NCBI GenBank assembly: GCA_016125045.1
Contig: WGML01000001.1
Coordinates: forward strand, 1 to 64,000
Direction: 5' to 3'
DNA length: 64,000 bases
From: a bacterium
Lineage (GTDB): Bacteria; Pseudomonadota; Alphaproteobacteria; Caulobacterales; Hyphomonadaceae
This document shows, piece by piece, positions 18,587 through 28,406 of this stretch. Within the stretch, counting starts at the first letter, position 1; every line of letters begins with the position of its first letter. The translations under genes and the position numbers were made by a program. A model generated the notes under the pieces. That model had not been told where the DNA came from. It searched no databases and saw only the letters and a list, made by a program, of their open reading frames with translations.

Positions 18587-20077
18587 GTGCGGTTTGGACT
18601 GACCCCTCGCAGCAAGACCGGCTCGGTCCTTCGCTCCCGGCGGATCGCAGTGATCGATGTGGGCTCGAACTCGGTCCGTCTCGTCGTCTACGACCTGCGC
18701 GGCAGGGCCATGCAGACCCGGTTCAACGAAAAAGTGCTGGCGGGGCTTGGGCGCGGGCTGTCTGAAACCAGGAAACTCAATCCCGAGGGAGTGACGATCG
18801 CGGTCGCCGCGCTCGCCCGTTTCGCTGCGATTGCGGAAGCTCAGAAGGTTGATTCGGTGATCGCTTTCGCAACGGCCGCCGTGCGCGATGCGGAGGATCG
18901 CGAATGGTTCTGCGCGCTCGTCGAGAAAGAGTCCGGCCTGCCCCTGCGGGTGCTGGACGGGGCGGATGAAGCGCGCTTCGCAGCGCTCGGCGTCGTCGCG
19001 GGCAATCCCGGCATATCCGGACTGGTGGGGGACCTTGGCGGATCGAGCCTCGAATTGGCCTCGGTGTCCGACGGCGTCTATTCGCAAGGCGCGACATTCG
19101 CTGTGGGTCCGCTCGCCATCGACGATGGCTCGGGCTTCGATCAGGAACGCGTGCTCGATCTCATCCGTCGGCGGCTGGAGGGCTGCCCGGAGTTCGACCG
19201 AGGACACAAGGTGTTTCATGCGGTGGGCGGCGCCTGGCGGTCGATCGCCAGCATTCACATGGAGGCGACGAACGCGCCGCTCCACGTGCTCCAGGACTAT
19301 GAGGTGCCCGCCGCAAAATTTTCGGGCATTCTGACCGCGCTGATGAAGCCGGGCCGCAAACACATCGACCTCGTTGCGCGGGTCGCTAATCGGCGGTCGA
19401 CGACGATTCCCTATGCGGCGGCGGCGATGAAGGCCGTGATCGATCTTTCCCGCGTACAGACGGTCGCGATTTCGGCTTATGGCGTGCGAGAGGGACTGGT
19501 GATGGACGCCCTCGACCCGGAGGACCTCGCCGTCGATCCGCTCGTGGCGGGCGTCGCCATGCTGATGTCCGATGATGAGCAGGGCTACCAGTTCGGAATG
19601 GCCCTCGTTGACTGGCTGGGACCGGCGGCCCGACACACCCTCCCGCCGCGACTCGCCGCCGCCGCCTGCATGCTCGTGGACGCCGGCGCGCTGCTCCACC
19701 CGGACAATCGCGCCGAACTGACCTTCGATCTGATCGCCCGCGCCCCCTTGCCGGGGCTGAACCATCACGACCGGGCTGCGCTCGCCTTTGCGGTGGCGTC
19801 CCGGGTCAGCCGCGGGTTCGAACACCCCGTGGCGCTGCGTTTGCTGGATGGGCCGACGCTCGGCCGCGCGCGGGCGCTCGGCTCCCTGATGCGCCTTGCC
19901 GCAGACTTCTCGGGTCGGACCGCGGACCTTCTCGCGCACGCGCGCCTCAGTGTGGACGACGACCGTCTCGTGCTGGATGTGAAGCCGAAATCACTCGCGC
20001 TCGTGTCCGAACAGGTCGAGCGCAGGCTTCAGCAGGCGGCCTTCGATCTCGGGTTCGGCTACGTTCTCAGCCGATGA
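18587..20077 (+). CDS. ppx: exopolyphosphatase, Ppx/GppA family
   Basis: Degrades polyphosphate (and possibly pppGpp) in balance with the ppk product. The ASKHA phosphatase motifs are AVIDVGSNSVRLVVYD (about 21-36), IAFATAAVRDAEDREWF and LVGDLGGSSLELA; the C-terminal half holds an HD-like helical region. The start is a GTG; 496 residues is normal for alphaproteobacterial Ppx. It stops 3 nt from the convergent rnd stop. Confidence 0.93.
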   Translation: MRFGLTPRSKTGSVLRSRRIAVIDVGSNSVRLVVYDLRGRAMQTRFNEKVLAGLGRGLSETRKLNPEGVTIAVAALARFAAIAEAQKVDSVIAFATAAVRDAEDREWFCALVEKESGLPLRVLDGADEARFAALGVVAGNPGISGLVGDLGGSSLELASVSDGVYSQGATFAVGPLAIDDGSGFDQERVLDLIRRRLEGCPEFDRGHKVFHAVGGAWRSIASIHMEATNAPLHVLQDYEVPAAKFSGILTALMKPGRKHIDLVARVANRRSTTIPYAAAAMKAVIDLSRVQTVAISAYGVREGLVMDALDPEDLAVDPLVAGVAMLMSDDEQGYQFGMALVDWLGPAARHTLPPRLAAAACMLVDAGALLHPDNRAELTFDLIARAPLPGLNHHDRAALAFAVASRVSRGFEHPVALRLLDGPTLGRARALGSLMRLAADFSGRTADLLAHARLSVDDDRLVLDVKPKSLALVSEQVERRLQQAAFDLGFGYVLSR

Positions 20078-20080
20078 CGG

Positions 20081-21250
20081 TCAGACATCGAGCACCCGCA
20101 CGCCATTCGGCGAGGCGGCGAGGGCGAGCCGGCCAGCCTTGAGCGCGAGGGCCTTTTCGCCGAACACGTCCCTGCGCCAACCGGAAAGCGCCGCGACCTC
20201 CGGTTGCTTCTCACGGGCGATGCGCTCCACATCCGCCGCGTTGGCGATGAGTCTCGGCGCGACCCCCACCTCGTCGGCGACATGTTTCAAAAGGACTTTC
20301 AGAAGTTCGGTGAGCGCGGCCGGCGGCGCGGGCGTCGGTGCGTCCCGTTGGATCACCGGCGCGAAGGCTTCAGGGTCCTCGATCGCCGCGTTGATCGCCT
20401 CCATCAGCGCAAGGCCATGGCGGGACCTGGCGTAACCGGTCGGAACCGCGCGCAGGCGCTCCAGGGCGTCGGCGCTGCGCGGCTTTTGCAGGGCGATCTC
20501 GTGGATGGCGTCGTCCTTGAGGATGCGTTGCCGCGGCTTGTCGCTCTCCTGCGCGGTCGCCTCCCGCCACGCCGCGACCGCTGCAAGGATGGCAAGATAG
20601 TCCTGCCGGGTCTTGCGCGGCTTGAGCCGTCGCCAGGCGTCGGCCGGCTCGAAAGCGTAGTTCGCTGGGTCGACGAGGGCCGCTGTCTCATCGGCGATCC
20701 AGTCCATTCGGCCCTTGGACGTGAGCTGGTCGCGAAGGATCACATAGGCTTCGCGCAGATAGGTGACATCGCCGCGCGCATAGGCGAGTTGCTTTGGCGA
20801 GAGCGGCCTGCGCGTCCAATCGGTGAACTGGGACGATTTGTCGACCTGTCCACGCAGCAGCCGCGCGACGAGATTCTCATAGCTGATGGAATCCCCGAGA
20901 CCGCACGCCATCGCGGCGATTTGCGTATCGAAGACCGGCCCCGGGGGCGCTCCCATCAACCGCGCGAAGATCTCAAGGTCCTGCCGGGCGGCGTGAAACA
21001 CCTTGGTGCGGCCAGTATCGGCCATCAGGTCAAGCAGGGGCGACAGGTCGAGGCCGCCCATGGGATCGATCATCACGTCGAAATCCGCTGTCGCCGCCTG
21101 AATCAGGCAAAGCTGCGGCCAGTAGGTCGTTTCGCGATGAAATTCGGTGTCAAGCGCTATAAACTCGCCTTCCGACAGCCGCTCGCACGCCTCGGCAAGC
21201 CCGGCGGCGTCATCGATCAAAATCAGGTCGTCGGCCGCGTGGCGGTCCAA
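20081..21250 (-). CDS. rnd: ribonuclease D
   Basis: A 3'-5' exoribonuclease of the DEDD family acting in tRNA 3' maturation. The DEDD motifs are [20 protein letters not shown] (Exo I), [14 protein letters not shown] (Exo II) and [14 protein letters not shown] (Exo III); an HRDC-like helical domain follows ([14 protein letters not shown]). I start it at a TTG with a strong GAAGGAG about 7 nt upstream, giving 389 residues. An ATG further upstream (21313) is in frame but would run almost to the divergent aspS start and lacks a comparable RBS. Confidence 0.9.
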   Translation of the reverse strand: MDRHAADDLILIDDAAGLAEACERLSEGEFIALDTEFHRETTYWPQLCLIQAATADFDVMIDPMGGLDLSPLLDLMADTGRTKVFHAARQDLEIFARLMGAPPGPVFDTQIAAMACGLGDSISYENLVARLLRGQVDKSSQFTDWTRRPLSPKQLAYARGDVTYLREAYVILRDQLTSKGRMDWIADETAALVDPANYAFEPADAWRRLKPRKTRQDYLAILAAVAAWREATAQESDKPRQRILKDDAIHEIALQKPRSADALERLRAVPTGYARSRHGLALMEAINAAIEDPEAFAPVIQRDAPTPAPPAALTELLKVLLKHVADEVGVAPRLIANAADVERIAREKQPEVAALSGWRRDVFGEKALALKAGRLALAASPNGVRVLDV

Positions 21251-21271
21251 GCGCGTCTCCTTCGGCTGTTC

Positions 21272-21300
21272 TTGACAAGCTTGTTGGCGACATGCGCTTG
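21272..21300 (+). promoter_or_regulatory. possible aspS promoter
   Basis: A perfect -35 hexamer TTGACA at 21272-21277 lies about 60 nt upstream of aspS, in the gap between the divergent rnd and aspS starts. No good -10 follows at 16-18 nt (CGCTTG), though alphaproteobacterial -10 elements are loosely conserved. Low confidence. Confidence 0.3.
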
Positions 21301-21334
21301 TCCGCGCCATCAATCAAGCAGGAGTCTGACCCTG

Positions 21335-23134
21335 ATGCACGCCTACCGCTCGCATACTTGCGGAGAATTATCTCTCGGCGATGTCGGGGCGACGGTCCGG
21401 CTCAGCGGCTGGATTCACCGCAAGCGGGACCATGGCGGCCTCCTCTTCATCGATCTGCGCGATCATCACGGGCTCACCCAGTGCGTTGCGACGCCATCGA
21501 GCCCGCATTTTGCCCGGCTTGAACGGCTGCGGGTCGAGACGGTCGTGACGCTCACCGGCGAGGTGCTCGCCCGCGAGCCGGGCACGGTGAACGCCAACCT
21601 CGCGACCGGCGCCGTGGAGTTGAAGATCGTCGACATGACGGTCCAGTCGGAGGCCGAGGAATTGCCTCTGCCGGTGTTCGCCGAACCCGACTATCCGGAG
21701 GACATCCGTCTCAAATATCGCTTTCTCGACCTGCGCAGGGAGACGCTTCATCGCAACATCGTGCTGCGCTCCGCGGTCATCTCCTCGCTGCGCAGAAGGA
21801 TGATTGATCAGGGTTTCCAGGAATTCCAGACCCCGATCCTCACCGCGTCGAGCCCCGAGGGCGCGCGGGATTTTCTGGTGCCGAGCCGCATGCACCCCGG
21901 CAAATTCTACGCGCTGCCCCAGGCGCCGCAGCAGTTCAAGCAGCTTCTGATGGTCGCGGGCTTCGACCGGTATTTCCAGATCGCGCCGTGCTTCCGCGAC
22001 GAGGACGCCCGCGCCGATCGTTCGCCGGGAGAATTCTACCAGCTCGACTTCGAGATGAGTTTCGTGACGCAGGAAGACGTGTTCGCGGCCATCGAACCCG
22101 TGCTTCAGGGCGTGTTCGAGGAGTTCGGCCAGGGCCGGACCGTGACCGCCGCGCCGTTCCCGCGCATCAGATACGCCGACGCTATCCGCACCTATGGCTC
22201 CGACAAGCCGGACCTGCGCAATCCGTTGCGGATGCAGGCGGTCACCGATCAGTTCGCCGGGTCGGGCTTCAAGGTCTTCGCGGGCATGATCGAGAAAGAC
22301 CCAAAGGTCGAGGTCTGGGCGATCCCGGCCCCCGGCGGCGGCAGCCGCGCTTTCTGCGACAAGATGAACGCCTGGGCGCAGGGCGAGGGGCAGCCCGGGC
22401 TTGGCTACATCTTCTGGCGGGAGGGCGAAGAGGGCGGCGCCGGCCCGATCGCCAAGAATATCGGCCCCGAACGCAGCGACGCCATCCGGTCACGGCTCGG
22501 CCTCAAGTCGGGCGACGCCTGTTTCTTCGTGGCCGGGTCGCCGGGCGCGTTCTACAAATTCGCCGGTCTCGCCCGCAACAAGGCGGCGGACGAGCTGGGG
22601 CTGTCCGCCAAGGGCGAGTTCCGTTTCTGCTGGGTCGTCGATTTCCCGATGTATGAATGGAACGAGGACGAGAAGAAGATCGACTTCTCCCACAACCCTT
22701 TCTCCATGCCGAATTTCGACCACGACGCCTTCCTGAAGCTCGATGGGACCGACCGCGAGACGATCGAGTCGATCACCGCCTTTCAGTACGACATCGTCTG
22801 CAATGGCGTTGAGCTGTCGTCAGGGGCGATCAGGAACCACAAGCCGGACATCATGCTGAAAGCCTTCGAAATCGCCGGGTATGGCAAGGATGTGGTGGAG
22901 GAGAAGTTCGGCGGCATGCTGAACGCCTTCCGCTATGGCGCGCCGCCGCACGGTGGCTCCGCGCCCGGTGTCGACCGGATCGTGATGCTGCTCGCCGATG
23001 TCGAGAATCTCCGGGAGGTGATCGCCTTCCCGCTCAACCAGCAGGCGCAGGACCTGATGATGGGCGCACCCGGCGAAGTGACGGATCGCCAGCTCAAGGA
23101 ACTCGGCATTCGCATCGCGGCGCCCCGCAAATAG
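21335..23134 (+). CDS. aspS: aspartyl-tRNA synthetase
   Basis: Class II synthetase of the long bacterial type (599 residues) with an N-terminal OB fold ([21 protein letters not shown]), motif 2 ([19 protein letters not shown]), the bacterial GAD insertion domain (about residues 290-420) and C-terminal motif 3 ([10 protein letters not shown]). The start is the ATG of [12 protein letters not shown] with AGGAG 11 nt upstream; the open frame continues upstream but there it is only the antisense of rnd. Alphaproteobacteria often use a non-discriminating AspRS for Asn-tRNA; this cannot be decided by eye. Confidence 0.96.
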   Translation: MHAYRSHTCGELSLGDVGATVRLSGWIHRKRDHGGLLFIDLRDHHGLTQCVATPSSPHFARLERLRVETVVTLTGEVLAREPGTVNANLATGAVELKIVDMTVQSEAEELPLPVFAEPDYPEDIRLKYRFLDLRRETLHRNIVLRSAVISSLRRRMIDQGFQEFQTPILTASSPEGARDFLVPSRMHPGKFYALPQAPQQFKQLLMVAGFDRYFQIAPCFRDEDARADRSPGEFYQLDFEMSFVTQEDVFAAIEPVLQGVFEEFGQGRTVTAAPFPRIRYADAIRTYGSDKPDLRNPLRMQAVTDQFAGSGFKVFAGMIEKDPKVEVWAIPAPGGGSRAFCDKMNAWAQGEGQPGLGYIFWREGEEGGAGPIAKNIGPERSDAIRSRLGLKSGDACFFVAGSPGAFYKFAGLARNKAADELGLSAKGEFRFCWVVDFPMYEWNEDEKKIDFSHNPFSMPNFDHDAFLKLDGTDRETIESITAFQYDIVCNGVELSSGAIRNHKPDIMLKAFEIAGYGKDVVEEKFGGMLNAFRYGAPPHGGSAPGVDRIVMLLADVENLREVIAFPLNQQAQDLMMGAPGEVTDRQLKELGIRIAAPRK

Positions 23135-23147
23135 CGGGGCGGATGCG

Positions 23148-23663
23148 TCACCTCCGGCAGGGCGCGATCGTCAATCCCGACGGGAGCTCCGTTGTTTCGT
23201 CCCCGCAGGCGCCATCGAGCTGCGCCTGGGTGAGGCCGGCGGCCGTCTTGAGGAAGGCGCCGGACAGGTTTGCTCGCGACAGTCGCGCATCGAGGAGAGT
23301 CGCGCCGCCGAGCCACGCCCCCACGAGGGTCGCGTCCGACAGGTCCGCGCCGGTCAGGTCGGCGCCTTCCATGCGCGCACCAAACGCGTTGACGATGGTG
23401 AGGTCGCCGCCCGCCAGCTTCGCGCCGTCGGCTGTGGCCGCCGTGAAGTCGGACTGGCGAAGTCGCGCTCCTGAAAGGTCCCGTCCGTCGAGGGCACGAT
23501 AGGAAAAGTCCGCCTGAAACAGGTCGCAGCCGACGCAGTCGGCTCCAGCGATCACGCGTGACGCGGCCTCGCGGCGTGCGGCGTCCCGCGCTTCGGGGGT
23601 CTGCGCGGCGGCGCCCGCGACGCCAAGCGTCGCAATGAGGGTGACGAGGGCGATGCGGATCAT
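23148..23663 (-). CDS. exported pentapeptide-repeat protein
   Basis: A 171-residue protein with a signal peptide (about 1-20, ending GAAA) and a central right-handed quadrilateral helix of pentapeptide A(D/N)LXX repeats: CDLFQADFS, LDGRDLSGARLRQSDF, then GADLTGADLSDATLVGAWLGGATLLDARL in pieces of five. A C-G-C pair near the repeat start (DCVGC) and two C-terminal cysteines (GACG, APCRR) could form disulfides in the periplasm. The fold is certain; the role is unknown. It converges on aspS, with stops 13 nt apart. Confidence 0.8.
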   Translation of the reverse strand: MIRIALVTLIATLGVAGAAAQTPEARDAARREAASRVIAGADCVGCDLFQADFSYRALDGRDLSGARLRQSDFTAATADGAKLAGGDLTIVNAFGARMEGADLTGADLSDATLVGAWLGGATLLDARLSRANLSGAFLKTAAGLTQAQLDGACGDETTELPSGLTIAPCRR

Positions 23664-23768
23664 GGTGATGCCAATCTAATTCCTTTGGGACGGGCGGTCA
23701 TCGCGGTCTACAGCAATACCCGCGCCACGACGCCGCAAGCTCGATCTCCCAGGGAGGGGGGAGCTGGT

Positions 23769-26288
23769 TCAGGCCGTCTGAACGACCTCGCCGCACGCGT
23801 CGCAGACGGAAACCCCGTCGTCCGGCTTCAGCGTGAAGTGTCCGCAGCTGGGACATGCGTCCGACGCATAGCGTGGATCGCGGGGTGGCGCCGCGGGATG
23901 GGGCGCGGGATCGGTCGAGCGCTGCGATGGGCCCTCGCGTTCCGCCGTTCGTTTGGACTGGAACATGACAATATTGTCCGGTATCACCCCCCGGCTGAAG
24001 CCGAGCGAGAAGGGCATTTCCATGGGCGGCTGAGGGTCAGCCCCCTCGTCATCGCCCCGGCCGAGCCCATCCGAAGAGACATTGTCTGTTTCCGCAAGGT
24101 CCTCCCGCCCCAGATAAGAGACCGCCAGTTCGCGGAAGATGTAGTCGAGGATCGACGTCGCCCGGCGGATCGAGTCATTGCCGGTCACCTCACCGGCGGG
24201 CTCGAAGCGGGTGAACACGAACGCGTCGACGAACTCCTCCAGCGGCACGCCATATTGCAGTCCGATCGAGATCGCGATGGCGAAATTGTTCATGAGGGAG
24301 CGGAACGCCGCTCCCTCCTTGTGCATGTCGATGAAGATCTCTCCGAGCTCGCCCTCCTCGAACTCCCCGGTGTGGAGGTAGACCTTGTGTCCGCCGACCG
24401 CCGCTTTCTGGATATACCCCTTGCGCCGATCGGGGAGGCGGCGACGCGTCGCGAACACGGGTCCGGCGGGCGCTGCCGGCGGCGCGGGCTGAGGCTGCGG
24501 CGCCGGCGCAGGCGTGCGTACCTCCGGCGCCAATGGCGCCCTCAGTCGCGCCTGCGCTTCATGCAGCCGGGATCGGATCTCGGCGTCGAGCGCGGGTCCG
24601 GCTGCGGTCACGCGAACGCCCGCTCCCAGCGCGATGATCCGGCCGACCGCCTCCGCCAGATCGCCGGCTGCGGGCGGGGTGATGACCGGCGGTTCGGAAA
24701 CGTAAGGGGCGACGGCTTCCGCGATCGCCACCCGCGCGTCGAGGCCGACCTCCTCGGAACGCGCGAGGATCCGAGCGAGCGGCGACTTCGGGTTCGAGGT
24801 CGGTCGCTTGCGTCCCTGAACCGTGGATCGGGCTTCCTCTATGTCCCGCGCCGAAACGCCGACCGACCTCAGCAGAGCTTCGCCGTCGGTGTCGAACGCG
24901 TCCGGATTGCGCTGAAGCTGGTCGCGGATCACCCCGTCGCCGATCACCCAGCGACTGAAGGCCGACTTCAATGTCAGTCCGTCGCCGAGCGCGGCCTCGA
25001 CGCGGTCGAGCGCAGCCGAGGGAAAGCCGAGCGCCGCGAGCGTATGTCGTTCCAGGCCGTCGATCTGATCGAGCAGGCGGGCTCCCAGCACCCGAAGGCG
25101 CACATCGGCGGCCTCGCCGGCTGACGCGGCCCGTGCGAGCGCCGACCCGACGCACACCGCGAGGCGCGGGGTGTCGAATTCGTCGACGATGTGGAGGTGC
25201 TCGACGGGGTCGACGCCGGTGCTCTCCGCTCCCAGCCACTCGATCGCGGCCGCGCAGGGCCGGTGGAGCAGGACGGCAGACGCGGTCCCGCCGGGGGCAT
25301 CCGCCGCGGCGAGCGTCGCGAGCACCCCAGCAGCCCGGTCGCCGAACGCTGCGGTGATCGCCGGTTCAGCGGCCGAAACCGTGGCGGCGCCGGCGGACGC
25401 CGCCACGAGGGCGATGAGGCCGGCCGCGCGCGCGGACCCCTCGCCAGCGCCGAACTCGGCCGCGTCCGCCATGATGGCGGCGGCGAGCCCGGTGACGAAG
25501 ATGACAACTCCGGGGACGGTCGCTTGAAGCGCGCGGACATCCTCGATGCATGCGTTCAGTTCGACGCCGCAGTCCCGGAGATATTCCGCAAGATTGATGG
25601 CGGTGGCGGGCACCGCGCCATCAAGCGGCGCGGGCGAGACCATCACTTCCGCGGCGAGGCGGGCGTGCGAGGCGTTGCTGAGGCTTCGGGCCAGAACTGC
25701 ATGAAACGGCGCGCCGTCCCGCCCGGTTCCGGGGCTCTTGGGCCAGCCGGCGACCCTCAGGCGCTGCCGACCGGGATCGCGCGAGGCCGCGGCCTGGCGC
25801 CGCAGCATCATCGCCGCGTAGGTGGGGCCGCCTATGGCTCCCAGCGCGGCTTCGATCAGGTCCTGTGGCGCGCCCGCGGCAAGTGCGGCGATCAGGCTGT
25901 CGACGCTTGGCCGGCCGGCGTCGTCGGTGTCTTCCGACAGGGCATCGAGCGCGTCCGCCAGGCCGATCAGCGCCTGTGCGGAGACCGTTCGCGCCGAAAC
26001 CGTCGACGCCACCGTGTCGAGAAGATGAGGAATGTCTTCGCCCGCCGCATCGGTGCAGCGCTCGCCGAAGATCGTGGCGAGTTCGCAGACCGGGGTCATC
26101 CGTCCCGCCGCCATGGCGGCTCCGAGCGCGTCGGAGGCCCCGCGCATCTTGCCCGCCGCGCCGAAGGTCGAGACATGCGCCGCGAGCGCCTCGGAGCGAT
26201 CGCCCGACGCCGACAGCAGCGCCGCCGCACCGGTCTTGAGCAGCGCCGTCAAACGTTTGGCCGAGGGACGTGCGGGTGTATCTGGCAT
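23769..26288 (-). CDS. degenerate NrdJ-like protein with TSCPD domain and zinc ribbon
   Basis: About 839 residues. The C-terminal third closely resembles the end of B12-dependent class II ribonucleotide reductase: a TSCPD-type domain from about residue 624 ([58 protein letters not shown]) and a zinc ribbon CPSCG...CDACG at the end. Upstream, by eye, it still follows NrdJ in weak form: [16 protein letters not shown] (TTGVEPDFALVKFK in NrdJ) and [15 protein letters not shown]...FSRWVIGDG. But where NrdJ has NPCSE and ACNLASLNL, this protein has SPAPL and [10 protein letters not shown], so the catalytic cysteines appear lost. Normal NrdJ is near 1200 residues. A Pro/Ala linker (about 585-615) precedes the TSCPD domain. 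An intact long frame argues for a maintained protein, perhaps regulatory, rather than a pseudogene. Start: the second of two nearby ATGs, with GAGG 6 nt upstream. Confidence 0.75.
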   Translation of the reverse strand: MPDTPARPSAKRLTALLKTGAAALLSASGDRSEALAAHVSTFGAAGKMRGASDALGAAMAAGRMTPVCELATIFGERCTDAAGEDIPHLLDTVASTVSARTVSAQALIGLADALDALSEDTDDAGRPSVDSLIAALAAGAPQDLIEAALGAIGGPTYAAMMLRRQAAASRDPGRQRLRVAGWPKSPGTGRDGAPFHAVLARSLSNASHARLAAEVMVSPAPLDGAVPATAINLAEYLRDCGVELNACIEDVRALQATVPGVVIFVTGLAAAIMADAAEFGAGEGSARAAGLIALVAASAGAATVSAAEPAITAAFGDRAAGVLATLAAADAPGGTASAVLLHRPCAAAIEWLGAESTGVDPVEHLHIVDEFDTPRLAVCVGSALARAASAGEAADVRLRVLGARLLDQIDGLERHTLAALGFPSAALDRVEAALGDGLTLKSAFSRWVIGDGVIRDQLQRNPDAFDTDGEALLRSVGVSARDIEEARSTVQGRKRPTSNPKSPLARILARSEEVGLDARVAIAEAVAPYVSEPPVITPPAAGDLAEAVGRIIALGAGVRVTAAGPALDAEIRSRLHEAQARLRAPLAPEVRTPAPAPQPQPAPPAAPAGPVFATRRRLPDRRKGYIQKAAVGGHKVYLHTGEFEEGELGEIFIDMHKEGAAFRSLMNNFAIAISIGLQYGVPLEEFVDAFVFTRFEPAGEVTGNDSIRRATSILDYIFRELAVSYLGREDLAETDNVSSDGLGRGDDEGADPQPPMEMPFSLGFSRGVIPDNIVMFQSKRTAEREGPSQRSTDPAPHPAAPPRDPRYASDACPSCGHFTLKPDDGVSVCDACGEVVQTA

Positions 26289-26484
26289 CTGCATCCTCGC
26301 GGGCGCGCTCCCGATTCCTCAGCTTGCCGACCGCCCGCGCGTTTCCGGATCGCACGCTCGGCAGGATCAGCTAAACTGGCGCGGCAAAAGCATGCTATTT
26401 TGATTCGTCGCCGGATGGGGCGCGGTGCTGGACCAGCATGACAACGGGCGCCATATACCGGGCAGCCAAACCTGTGGAGGGCGA

Positions 26485-26877
26485 ATGCTCGGCACGATTT
26501 TCACCTGGTGGAACGGCGCAACCATGGGTGCGCTCTTCGACATCGGCCGCCGCGCCCGTCAGGTCGGCACTGATGAACAGGGCAACCGCTATTTCGAGGA
26601 ACGCCGTCCCAGCCTCGAAGGCCGCAAGCGGCGCTATGTCCTTTACAAGGGGCTGGCCGAACCGTCGCGCGTCCCGCCCGATTGGCATGGCTGGCTTCAC
26701 CACACCTTTGAATCACCCCCAACCGAGAGCCCCCTGCCGCGCAAGCCCTGGGAAAAGCCTCACCGCGCGAACATGACCGGCACGATCCACGCCTACAAAC
26801 CGAAGGGCAGCCTGTCGCAGGGAGGCGAACGCGCGGCGGCCTCATCTGACTATGAATCGTGGAAACCCGATGCGTGA
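26485..26877 (+). CDS. NADH-quinone oxidoreductase accessory subunit, NDUFA12 family
   Basis: A 130-residue homologue of mitochondrial complex I accessory subunit NDUFA12 (B17.2), typical of Alphaproteobacteria. Visible family segments are FTWWNGATMGALFDI, GTDEQGNRYFEER, RRYVLYKG, PSRVPPDWHGWLHHT and the C-terminal Pro-rich HRANMTGT...AYKPKGSL. It probably binds the peripheral arm of complex I at the inner membrane. The ATG at MLGTIF has GGAGG 4 nt upstream. It starts a three-gene cluster with the MCE and DUF2155 genes, overlapping the former by 8 nt. Confidence 0.92.
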   Translation: MLGTIFTWWNGATMGALFDIGRRARQVGTDEQGNRYFEERRPSLEGRKRRYVLYKGLAEPSRVPPDWHGWLHHTFESPPTESPLPRKPWEKPHRANMTGTIHAYKPKGSLSQGGERAAASSDYESWKPDA

Positions 26878-27382
26878 ATCCCTGTTCGAAACTCTTGTCG
26901 GCCTCGCGGTCGTCGCCGTGGCCGCGGTTTTTCTGGTGTTTTCCCTACAACAAGGGTCATCGGCGGCCCCTAGCGACAGCTACAGCCTTTCGGCGAATTT
27001 CAGCCGCGTTGACGGCGTGTCGCAGGGAAGTGATGTGCGTCTCGCCGGCGTGAAAGTGGGCGTCGTCACGAAAGTCGCCCTCGATCCGGAAACCTATCAA
27101 GCGGTGGTGAGCTTCTCTGTTCCCTCCGACGTGCGGATTCCAGACGATTCCACCGCGCAGATCGCGTCCGACGGACTGCTAGGAGGAGCCTATCTTAGCC
27201 TTATTGTCGGCGGATCCTTCGACTATCTCGAACCTGGCGGCCGGGTGGAGTTTACGCGAGGGAGCCTCGATTTGCTGTCAGTATTGTCTCAGTTCGCCCC
27301 AAGCGGGGCATCCTCAGGTCCGGCTGCATCCCCCCCGGCGCCCGCGACAGGCGAAGGCGGCGCAGCGGGCGCGGACCAATGA
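26870..27382 (+). CDS. mlaD: MlaD-type MCE domain protein
   Basis: A 170-residue protein: one N-terminal membrane helix (ETLVGLAVVAVAAVFLVFSL, about 7-26), a single MCE domain (about 40-125: YSLSANFSRVDGVSQGSDVRL, VGVVTKVAL, DGLLGGAYLSLIVGG) and a short Pro/Ala tail. MlaD hexamers form the periplasmic lipid-binding ring of the Mla phospholipid transporter. No permease or ATPase gene (mlaE, mlaF) lies nearby, so partners must be elsewhere. The start is the second of two ATGs, nearer to a GGA and overlapping the upstream stop by 8 nt. Confidence 0.88.
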   Translation: MRESLFETLVGLAVVAVAAVFLVFSLQQGSSAAPSDSYSLSANFSRVDGVSQGSDVRLAGVKVGVVTKVALDPETYQAVVSFSVPSDVRIPDDSTAQIASDGLLGGAYLSLIVGGSFDYLEPGGRVEFTRGSLDLLSVLSQFAPSGASSGPAASPPAPATGEGGAAGADQ

Positions 27383-27804
27383 AGCCTCTGATGGTCATCT
27401 CCGCCCTGTCCGTCGGCTTGTTGGCGGCGGCTCCCATGGCCTCTGCGCTCGAACCGCGCGGCGGGGTCACATTGAGGGCGCTCGACAAGATCACCGGCGA
27501 CAGCACCGATCTGTCGGTGAAGAGCGGGCAGACCGTGACCTTCGGCAGGCTGAAAGTCACCGCGCGCACCTGCTATCAGGCGCCGCCGGAGGATACACCT
27601 GAGTCCGTGGCCTTCCTCGAGATCGACTCGACGAGCGCCGCGCCAAGGTCGCAGGCGGCCCCCGCGGAGGGGGAGCAGTCTGAGACGCGACGTCTCTTTT
27701 CGGGCTGGATGTACGCCTCGACCCCGGGTCTGAGTGCGCTTGAGGACCCGGTCTACGACGTCTGGGTGATCAGCTGCACGACGTCGGCGCCGGTCAGTCG
27801 CTGA
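27379..27804 (+). CDS. DUF2155 exported protein
   Basis: A 141-residue protein with signal peptide (about 1-23, MASA). The DUF2155 core runs [73 protein letters not shown]. Two conserved cysteines (in ARTCY and VISC) could form a disulfide. Function is unknown; it is coupled to mlaD by a 4-nt ATGA overlap, suggesting an envelope role. Its last 52 nt overlap the convergent aat gene. Confidence 0.85.
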   Translation: MKPLMVISALSVGLLAAAPMASALEPRGGVTLRALDKITGDSTDLSVKSGQTVTFGRLKVTARTCYQAPPEDTPESVAFLEIDSTSAAPRSQAAPAEGEQSETRRLFSGWMYASTPGLSALEDPVYDVWVISCTTSAPVSR

Positions 27805-28406
27805 GCCGGCGGGCCAAAATCCGCCGGATATCGCAGCGCCTCCTTGAGTCTCGCCCGAAACTCCGCGCGCGATATCTCCAGCGCTCCGAACTGGCTGAGA
27901 TGCTCCGTCACGAACTGCGCGTCCAGAAGCCGGAAGCCCTGGCGACGCAGGCGCGCGGCGAGATGCATGAAGGCGACCTTCGATGCGTCGGTTCGCCGGG
28001 AGAACATGCTTTCTCCGAAGAACGCCGACTGCAGGTGCACGCCATAGAGCCCGCCGACCAGCTCGCCGTTCGTCCAGCATTCGACGCTGTGCGCGTGGCC
28101 GAGCTCATGCATGCCGCAGTAGAGGTCCAGGATCGGCTGATTGATCCAGGTGTTCGGGCGGCCGGGCGCAGGTTCAGCGCAAGCCCTCATCACCGCCGCG
28201 AACGCGGTGTCGATGGTTACCTCGAACGGCTCGGCGAGCAGCGTCCGCTTGAGCCGGCGCGGCAGGTGGATCGCATCGAGCGGGAATACGCCCCTGTGTT
28301 CGGGATCCACAATGAAGAGTCGCGGATCGTCGCGCGAATCGGCCATCGGGAAGACGCCGTTGCGATAGAGATCGAGCACATGCTCCAGCCCGAACGCCGG
28401 ACTCAA
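27753..28406 (-). CDS. aat: leucyl/phenylalanyl-tRNA-protein transferase
   Basis: Adds Leu or Phe to N-terminal Lys/Arg of proteins, marking them for ClpAP through the N-degron pathway. The sequence is a standard 217 residues: [49 protein letters not shown] (in pieces), [19 protein letters not shown] and [16 protein letters not shown]. The start is a TTG that overlaps the accC stop by 4 nt (TTGA), so expression is probably coupled to fatty-acid synthesis genes. The 3' end overlaps DUF2155 on the other strand. Confidence 0.93.
   Translation of the reverse strand: MSPAFGLEHVLDLYRNGVFPMADSRDDPRLFIVDPEHRGVFPLDAIHLPRRLKRTLLAEPFEVTIDTAFAAVMRACAEPAPGRPNTWINQPILDLYCGMHELGHAHSVECWTNGELVGGLYGVHLQSAFFGESMFSRRTDASKVAFMHLAARLRRQGFRLLDAQFVTEHLSQFGALEISRAEFRARLKEALRYPADFGPPAQRLTGADVVQLITQTS

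Noticed and set aside
17693-19939. Long open frame on the minus strand opposite ppk and ppx
   Set aside because: Arg/His/Gly-rich translation with no family motifs; the plus-strand genes are unmistakable. It is a high-GC shadow frame.
20204-21334. 377-codon upstream extension of the aspS frame
   Set aside because: It is antisense to rnd; AspRS proteins begin at [12 protein letters not shown]-like sequence with an RBS before it.
23769-26288. Functional vitamin B12-dependent ribonucleotide reductase
   Set aside because: The catalytic cysteine motifs are absent and the protein is about 350 residues too short.
25191-26441. Plus-strand open frame opposite the NrdJ-like gene
   Set aside because: Considered because the NrdJ-like N-terminus is poorly conserved. 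The minus frame shows plausible Ala-rich helices and runs into the clear TSCPD domain, while the plus frame is Arg/Gly-rich.
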